A program made the position numbers and the translations under genes. Of a stretch of 64,000 nucleotides of DNA, positions 58,899-64,000 are shown piece by piece. Numbering within the stretch: the stretch's first letter is position 1; each line of letters starts with the position of its first letter. The notes beneath the pieces were generated by a model. That model was not told where the DNA came from and ran no database searches. It saw only the letters and a program-made list of their open reading frames with translations. The DNA comes from Conexibacter sp. CPCC 206217 (GTDB taxonomy: Bacteria > Actinomycetota > Thermoleophilia > Solirubrobacterales > Solirubrobacteraceae). The DNA is taken from positions 1 through 64,000 of the forward strand of contig NZ_JAUTDO010000008.1 in assembly GCF_030646165.1 (NCBI RefSeq). Direction: 5' to 3'.

Positions 58899-59902
58899 TC
58901 ACCCTCGTCGACTCCTCCCTGCGCGACGGCATGCACTCCGTCCGCCACAGCTTCTCGCCCGACCAGGTCGCGGCCGTCGCGGCCGGCCTGGACCGCGCCG
59001 GAGTCGACGCGATCGAGGTCTCGCACGGCGACGGCGTCGGCGGCTCGTCGCTGCAGTACGGCCGCGCCGCGTTCTCCGACGAGGCGCTGATCGAGGCGGC
59101 GGCGGGCGCCGTCTCCGACGCGCGGATCGCCGCACTGCTGCTGCCGGGGATCGGGACGCTCAGACAGCTGACCGCGGCGCAGGCGCTGGGCGCGACGATC
59201 GCGCGCGTGGCGACCCACTGCACCGAGGCCGACATCGCCGAGCAGCACATCGCGTGGGCGGCCGAGCACGGCATGCGCGCGGTCGGCTTCCTGATGATGA
59301 GCCACATGATCGGGCCGGCGGAACTGGCGGTGCAGGCGCGGCTGATGGAGTCCTACGGCGCGAGCGTCGTCTACATCGTCGACTCCGCCGGAGCGCTCGT
59401 CCCGCGCACCGCCGCCGCGCGCGTCGCGGCATTGCGCGAGGCGCTCGGCGCCGCGACCGCGGTCGGCTTCCACGCGCACAACAACCTCGGCTGCGGCGTC
59501 GGCAACGCGCTCGCCGCCGCCGACGCCGGCGCGACGTGGCTCGACGGCTCGCTGCGCGGCCTCGGCGCGGGCGCCGGCAACGCGCAGCTGGAGGTGTTGG
59601 CCGCGGCGCTGGAGCGCTCGGGCTTCGAGACCGGCGCTGAGCTGTTCGCGCTGATGGACGTCGCCGAGGACGTCGTCGCGCCGCTGATGCAGCGCCCCCA
59701 GATCGTCGACCGCACGGCGCTGTCGATCGGCTACGCGGGCGTCTACTCGTCGTTCCTGCTGCACGCCGAGCGGGCCGCGGCGAAGTTCGGCGTCGAGCCG
59801 CGCGAGGTGCTGATGGAGCTGGGCCGCCGCCGCATCGTCGGCGGCCAGGAGGACATGATCATCGACGCCGCGGCCGAGCTGGCGGCGGCGAAGGCGCGCT
59901 GA
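58895..59902 (+). CDS. dmpG: 4-hydroxy-2-oxovalerate aldolase
   Basis: 335 residues from ATG 58895. A DRE-TIM metallolyase: RDG (10-12) holds the catalytic Arg and metal Asp, FHAHNNLG gives metal His193 and His195, and the C-terminal communication domain (about 270-335, [37 protein letters not shown] in parts) contacts the dehydrogenase. Splits 4-hydroxy-2-oxovalerate to pyruvate and acetaldehyde, which passes directly to the coupled dehydrogenase. Such pairs serve aromatic, phenylpropionate or steroid ring breakdown; the upstream route is not visible here. Confidence 0.95.
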   Translation: MITLVDSSLRDGMHSVRHSFSPDQVAAVAAGLDRAGVDAIEVSHGDGVGGSSLQYGRAAFSDEALIEAAAGAVSDARIAALLLPGIGTLRQLTAAQALGATIARVATHCTEADIAEQHIAWAAEHGMRAVGFLMMSHMIGPAELAVQARLMESYGASVVYIVDSAGALVPRTAAARVAALREALGAATAVGFHAHNNLGCGVGNALAAADAGATWLDGSLRGLGAGAGNAQLEVLAAALERSGFETGAELFALMDVAEDVVAPLMQRPQIVDRTALSIGYAGVYSSFLLHAERAAAKFGVEPREVLMELGRRRIVGGQEDMIIDAAAELAAAKAR

Positions 59903-59908
59903 GCGGCG

Positions 59909-60373
59909 CTACGTCTCGCGGCAGTCGCTGCAGGCGCCGTGCAGCACGACGTCGTGCTCGTCGACCGCGAAGCTGAGGCGCTGGGAGACCTGCTCGATCG
60001 CCTGCTCCAACGACGGGTCCTCGAACGGCTCGACGGTGCCGCAGTTGTCGCAGACGAGGTGGTGGTGATGGTCGCCGTCGGGCTGGTGGCGCTCGTAGCG
60101 CGCGATCCCCTGGCCGACGTCGATCCGCTGCACGAGCTTCATCTCGGTCAGCAGCTCGAGGATCCGGTAGACGCTCGCGCGCCCGACGGCGCGGCCGGTC
60201 TCGCGCAGGCGGTCGTCGATCTCCTGCGCGGTCAGCGCGCAGTCCTGGTCGGCCAGCAGCTCGACGACGGCGTTGCGCGCGCCGCCCTTGCGATGACCCG
60301 CGGCCGACAGCGTGGCGAGCGTGTGCTCCTGCCAGTCGTGGCTGCTCTGGGCGTGTGAATGGATCGACTCCAT
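59909..60373 (-). CDS. zur: Fur-family metalloregulator, probably Zur
   Basis: 154 residues from ATG 60373 (frame open to 60418). Winged helix GARNAVVELLADQDCALTAQEIDDRLRE, VGRASVYRILELLTEMKLVQRID (in parts); the His-rich DGDHHHHLVCDNCGTVE hinge with regulatory ligands; two CxxC pairs (CDNC and CSDC) for structural zinc. The divergent genes encode a zinc-type ABC transporter, hence the Zur assignment; Fur is less likely. TACGAT 7 nt before the ATG indicates a leaderless mRNA. The candidate operator at 60403-60417 would serve both directions. Confidence 0.85.
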   Translation of the reverse strand: MESIHSHAQSSHDWQEHTLATLSAAGHRKGGARNAVVELLADQDCALTAQEIDDRLRETGRAVGRASVYRILELLTEMKLVQRIDVGQGIARYERHQPDGDHHHHLVCDNCGTVEPFEDPSLEQAIEQVSQRLSFAVDEHDVVLHGACSDCRET

Positions 60374-60380
60374 CTCCACA

Positions 60381-60386
60381 ATCGTA
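60381..60386 (-). promoter_or_regulatory. -10 element of a leaderless promoter (zur)
   Basis: TACGAT on the minus strand, exactly 7 nt before ATG 60373. Confidence 0.55.
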
Positions 60387-60402
60387 GAGGACGCCCACGC
60401 AT

Positions 60403-60417
60403 TGGGACTCGTTCTCA
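60403..60417. promoter_or_regulatory. Candidate Zur box between zur and znuB
   Basis: TGGGACTCGTTCTCA, an imperfect 15-bp dyad (10 of 15 positions symmetric) with the TGxxA...TxxCA edges of Zur/Fur boxes. It lies 2 bp before the znuB -10 (TAGACT, 60420-60425) and near the -35 of zur, so one site could repress both. Confidence 0.5.
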
Positions 60418-60435
60418 TCTAGACTCGACGGCCCC

Positions 60436-61290
60436 GTGCTCGAGGCCTTCGACTACCCGTTCGTGCAGCGCGCCCTCGTCGAGGTGCTGGTGCTGTCGAT
60501 CGCCGCCGGCACGCTCGGCGCGTGGATCGTCCTGCGCGGCCTCGCGTTCTACTCGCACGGCGTCGCCGCGGCCGCCTTCCCCGGCCTCGTGCTGGCCGAC
60601 GGGCTCGGCTTCAGCGCGACGCTCGGCGCGTTCGGCGTCGCGCTGCTGTTCGCGCTGACGGTCGGGCAGTTGGCCGCTCGTGCGCGCGGCGGCCACGACT
60701 CGCTGACCGCGCTCGTGCTCGTCGCCGCGCTCGCGATCGGCGTCGTGCTCGCCTCCGACGTGTTCGAGTCCGGCGCGAACGTCGAGACGCTGCTGTTCGG
60801 CTCGCTGCTGGCGATCGGCCCCGACGACATCCGCCTCGCCGCGCTCGTCGCCGGGCTCGCGCTGCTGGCGACCGCGCTGCTCGGCGAGCGCTGGCTGGCG
60901 GTCGGCTTCGATCCGACGGCCGCTCGCTCGCTCGGCGTCCGCTCGCCGCTCGCGGACCTCGCGCTGCTGATCTTGATCGCGCTCGCGGCGGTCGCGACGC
61001 TGTCGGCCGTCGGCGCGCTGCTGGCGACCGCGCTGCTCGTCGTGCCGGCCGCGACGACGCGGCTGCTGCTGCGGCGGATGCTGCCGTGGCAGGTCGCGAC
61101 GGTCGCGCTCGCCGCCGTCGAGGGGACCGCCGGCCTGTGGCTCGCGTTCGAGACCAACGCCCCGCCCGGCGCGACGATCGCCGTGATCGCCGGCGGCGTC
61201 TTCGCGCTCGTGGCGCTCGGCCGTGCGCTCGCGACGTGGCTGGCGCAGGGCAGAGCGCGTCGCCTCGCGACCGCGGGAGCAGCCGCATGA
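60436..61290 (+). CDS. znuB: Zinc/manganese-type ABC transporter permease
   Basis: 284 residues, GTG start. ABC-3 family permease with eight or nine helices: RALVEVLVLSIAAGTLGAWIVLRGLAFYSHGVAAAAFPGLVLAD (in parts), LLFGSLLAIGPDD, ERWLAVGFDPTAARSLGV, and VGALLATALLVVPAATTRLLLRR are the family landmarks. Divergent from the Fur-family gene, under a shared candidate Zur box. Its stop overlaps an 18-codon mini-ORF that leads into the ATPase gene. Confidence 0.9.
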   Translation: MLEAFDYPFVQRALVEVLVLSIAAGTLGAWIVLRGLAFYSHGVAAAAFPGLVLADGLGFSATLGAFGVALLFALTVGQLAARARGGHDSLTALVLVAALAIGVVLASDVFESGANVETLLFGSLLAIGPDDIRLAALVAGLALLATALLGERWLAVGFDPTAARSLGVRSPLADLALLILIALAAVATLSAVGALLATALLVVPAATTRLLLRRMLPWQVATVALAAVEGTAGLWLAFETNAPPGATIAVIAGGVFALVALGRALATWLAQGRARRLATAGAAA

Positions 61291-61339
61291 GCGCGCCGCG
61301 CACGAGCCCGCGCCGGTCGCGGCCGGCAGGAGCCCCCGC

Positions 61340-61343
<4 letters not shown>
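61287..61343 (+). CDS. 18-codon mini-ORF bridging znuB and znuC
   Basis: ATG at 61287 overlaps the znuB stop (ATGA); the frame runs 18 codons and its TGA (61341-61343) overlaps the znuC ATG at 61340 (ATGA again). The peptide MSAPRTSPRRSRPAGAPA is basic and Pro-rich. It may only carry ribosomes across the gap. A ribosome-binding site for znuC (GCAGGAG) lies inside it. Confidence 0.4.
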
Positions 61344-62140
<797 letters not shown>

Positions 62141-62179
62141 CGGCCGCCGCCGCGTCTCGACCGCCAGCCCGCCCGCCCG

Positions 62180-63013
62180 ATGCACGCCACGATCCTCACC
62201 ACCCTGACCGACCCGTTCGCCGGCGGGATCATGCAGCGGGCGTTGCTGGAGATCGTGATCCTCGCGCTCGTCGGCGGCGCGCTCGGCTGCTGGATCGTGC
62301 TGCAGGAGCTGTCCTACGGCGCCGAGTCGCTCGCGCACGGGATGTTCCCCGGCCTCGTCGTCGCCGCGCTCGCCGGCGTCCCGCTGCTGCTCGGCGGCGC
62401 GGCCGGGATCCTCGTCGCGGCGCTCGCGATCGCGCTCGCCGGGCGGATCCCCGCGATCGGCCGCGACAACGCCGTCGCGGTCGTCGTCACGACGCTGTTC
62501 GGGCTCGGCGCGCTGCTGGCGCTCAGTCCCGACGTGCCGCCGGGGATCCAGGAGCTGCTGTTCGGCGACGTGCTCGGGACCAGCGGCAGCGACCTGATCG
62601 CCGGCGCGGCACTCGCCGCGGTCGTGCTCGCGGCGCTGTGGCTGATGCACTGGCGGCTGCTCGCGGTCGGCTTCGACCGCACCAGCGCGCGCTCCGTCGG
62701 CGCCTCGCCGCTGGTCGCCGACGCGCTGCTGCTGGTGCTGCTCGCGATCGCGGTGCTGGTCGCCGTGCAGGGCCTCGGCAACCTGCTCGTCGTCGCGGTC
62801 CTGGTCGCGCCCGCGGCGGCCGCGCGGCTGATCTGCCGCCGGCTGCTGCCGATGATGGCGGCGGCGGTCGCGATCGCCGTCGTGGCGGGACTCGCCGGCC
62901 TCTACCTGTCGTACTACGCCAACGTCGCGGCGGGGGCGTCGGTGGCGGGCCTGATGGTCGCGGCGTACCTGCTCGCGCGGCTCGGTGCGCTCGTCACGAC
63001 CGTCCGTGCCTGA
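62180..63013 (+). CDS. Second zinc/manganese-type ABC transporter permease
   Basis: 277 residues from ATG 62180. ABC-3 family, eight or so helices: ALLEIVILALVGGALGCWIVLQELSYGAESLAHGMFPGLVVAA (in parts; E-S-L-A-H-G-M-F-P is the family hallmark), LLFGDVLGTSGSD, WRLLAVGFDRTSARSVGASP, GLGNLLVVAVLVAPAAAARLICRR. With the first permease it may form a heterodimer around ZnuC, or the two may pair with different binding proteins. No metal-binding lipoprotein gene is present here. Confidence 0.9.
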   Translation: MHATILTTLTDPFAGGIMQRALLEIVILALVGGALGCWIVLQELSYGAESLAHGMFPGLVVAALAGVPLLLGGAAGILVAALAIALAGRIPAIGRDNAVAVVVTTLFGLGALLALSPDVPPGIQELLFGDVLGTSGSDLIAGAALAAVVLAALWLMHWRLLAVGFDRTSARSVGASPLVADALLLVLLAIAVLVAVQGLGNLLVVAVLVAPAAAARLICRRLLPMMAAAVAIAVVAGLAGLYLSYYANVAAGASVAGLMVAAYLLARLGALVTTVRA

Positions 63014-63101
63014 CGCCGGTCGGCTGCAGGCACGGAGAATCGCCTTGAGCGGCTGCCGCCGAAGCTAATGTCGCGGCCCCGCTCGGCCGATAGCGCACGC
63101 A

Positions 63102-64000
63102 ATGAGCGCATCAGAGATCGAGCCGGCCGCGTCAGGCCTGGGGGCTCTCGTCAGTGCCGTGTACCAGCCGGTGATGGAGCTGGAGCACGGCGGCATCGTC
63201 GGCTACGAGGCGCTCGCGCGCGGTCCGCAGGGCGGCCAGCTGGAGCGCCCCGACAGACTGCTGTCGGCCGCGCGCCGCGCGGGTCTGCTGGCGCAGGTCG
63301 ACTGGGAGATGCGGCTGGCGGCGGTCGCCGGCGCGCTCGACGCCCGCCTCGACCGCTGCACGACGCTGTTCGTGAACATGGAGCCGGAGGCGGTCGGCCC
63401 GAGCGCCAACGGCGACGGCCGCGCACCCGACCTGTGGAGCCGCGCGGAGCAGTCGCTGTCGGTCGCCGTCGAACTGCCGGCCGGCGCGCTGCGCGCACGT
63501 CCGCGCGAGCTGGTGCGCGCCGCGGACGCCTGCCGCGACCGCGGCTGGGCGGTCGTGCTCGACGACGTCGGCGCCGACCGTCACTCGCTCGCCGTGCTGC
63601 CGCTGGTGGCGCCGGACGCGATCAAGCTCGACCTGCGCGCGACGCGCGGCTCGGGTGCGGCGGCCCCGACGCTGTCGGACATCGCGACCGCTGTCTGGTC
63701 CGAGCAGGAGCGCACGGGCGCGGCGATCATCGCGGAGGGGATCGAGACCGAGCAGCAGTTGGAGCAGGCGCGCGGGATCGGCGCGACGCTCGGCCAGGGC
63801 TGGCTGTGGGGCAGACCCGGCCCGCTGCCGAGCGAGGCGATGCTGCCGATAGAGGGCGGCCCGCTGTGGCAGGAGCTGCGGCCGCCCGCATCGCGCGACA
63901 CCCCGTTCGAGCTGCTCGCCGCGACGCGCCCGCTGCGCGAGGCGCCGGCCGCGCGGATGGCGACGATGAGCGGGCACATCGAGCGCGCGACCCACGACGT
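63102..64000 (+). CDS. EAL-domain protein (c-di-GMP phosphodiesterase), truncated by the window edge
   Basis: At least 299 residues, running off the right edge. ATG 63102 follows a -10-like GATAGC. The EAL domain occupies residues 12-255: YEALAR (ExL), LFVNMEPEA (metal Asn), SVAVELPAG (metal Glu), VLDDVGAD, DAIKLDL (Lys), IIAEGIET and GQGWLWGRP (Gln). The catalytic set appears complete, so hydrolysis of c-di-GMP to pGpG is plausible. After the domain DTPFELLAATRPLREAP suggests a further part, perhaps a linker to another sensor domain beyond the edge. Confidence 0.88.
   Translation, partial: MSASEIEPAASGLGALVSAVYQPVMELEHGGIVGYEALARGPQGGQLERPDRLLSAARRAGLLAQVDWEMRLAAVAGALDARLDRCTTLFVNMEPEAVGPSANGDGRAPDLWSRAEQSLSVAVELPAGALRARPRELVRAADACRDRGWAVVLDDVGADRHSLAVLPLVAPDAIKLDLRATRGSGAAAPTLSDIATAVWSEQERTGAAIIAEGIETEQQLEQARGIGATLGQGWLWGRPGPLPSEAMLPIEGGPLWQELRPPASRDTPFELLAATRPLREAPAARMATMSGHIERATHD

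Overview
The window is very GC-rich, densely coded DNA. Actinobacterial families dominate: TipA-like MerR, DUF1707, ECF41, group III truncated haemoglobin, BldN-free -10/leaderless starts. Exported proteins carry long Arg/Pro-rich tails. This fits a high-GC actinobacterium, most likely the Thermoleophilia/Solirubrobacterales (Conexibacter-like); the genus is an inference from gene style only. No rRNA, tRNA, CRISPR array, insertion sequence or prophage was seen. No intergenic gap exceeds about 200 bp, so no long stretch is left without a gene.

Layout. 1-12.9 kb is housekeeping and accessory: a terminator, VOC proteins, two luciferase-like (LLM) oxidoreductases, a TipA-like regulator behind a textbook MerR operator, a fused DUF429/PD-(D/E)XK nuclease, a wecB + glycosyltransferase-2 pair, a truncated haemoglobin, a CoA-binding protein, a lone HPt protein and an arylsulfotransferase-like protein. 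13-17.4 kb holds two MFS drug-efflux genes, each with its own TetR gene and a clear palindromic operator. 17.4-21.3 kb is envelope: DUF1707/LiaF-like, YihY/BrkB, DUF3618 and a holin-family membrane protein.

21.4-29.3 kb (minus strand) is a pst phosphate-uptake operon, pstS-pstC-pstA-pstB. It continues without a gap, every junction overlapping by 1-4 bases, into a lipoprotein, two zinc-ribbon proteins and a zinc-ribbon/transmembrane/phosphoesterase-like protein. 29.5-35.7 kb (plus strand) holds two secreted beta-propeller proteins and a second PstS-like protein with a basic C-terminal domain. PHO-box-like repeats lie in both upstream regions, including four GTGAA motifs spaced exactly 11, 22 and 22 bp. 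35.8-44.8 kb is a coupled four-gene operon: an unusual FtsH-type protease followed by three exported proteins, one of 1519 residues with a propeller, a degenerate metallophosphatase-like domain, an Ig-like domain and a C-terminal anchor. This pst/exported-protein/FtsH island is the best candidate for an undescribed system.

45-64 kb returns to metabolism and regulation: VanY-type carboxypeptidase, acyl-CoA dehydrogenase, FAD oxidase, a DesK-like two-component pair, map, MerR, an ECF41 sigma factor with a consensus-matching promoter in front of its divergent epimerase neighbour, a sulfatase-like enzyme, a ring-cleaving-type dioxygenase, the acetaldehyde dehydrogenase/4-hydroxy-2-oxovalerate aldolase pair, a Fur/Zur regulator divergent from a two-permease zinc-type ABC transporter, and a truncated EAL-domain gene at the right edge. 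Many starts carry a TANNNT hexamer 6-8 nt upstream and no ribosome-binding site, pointing to leaderless mRNAs.
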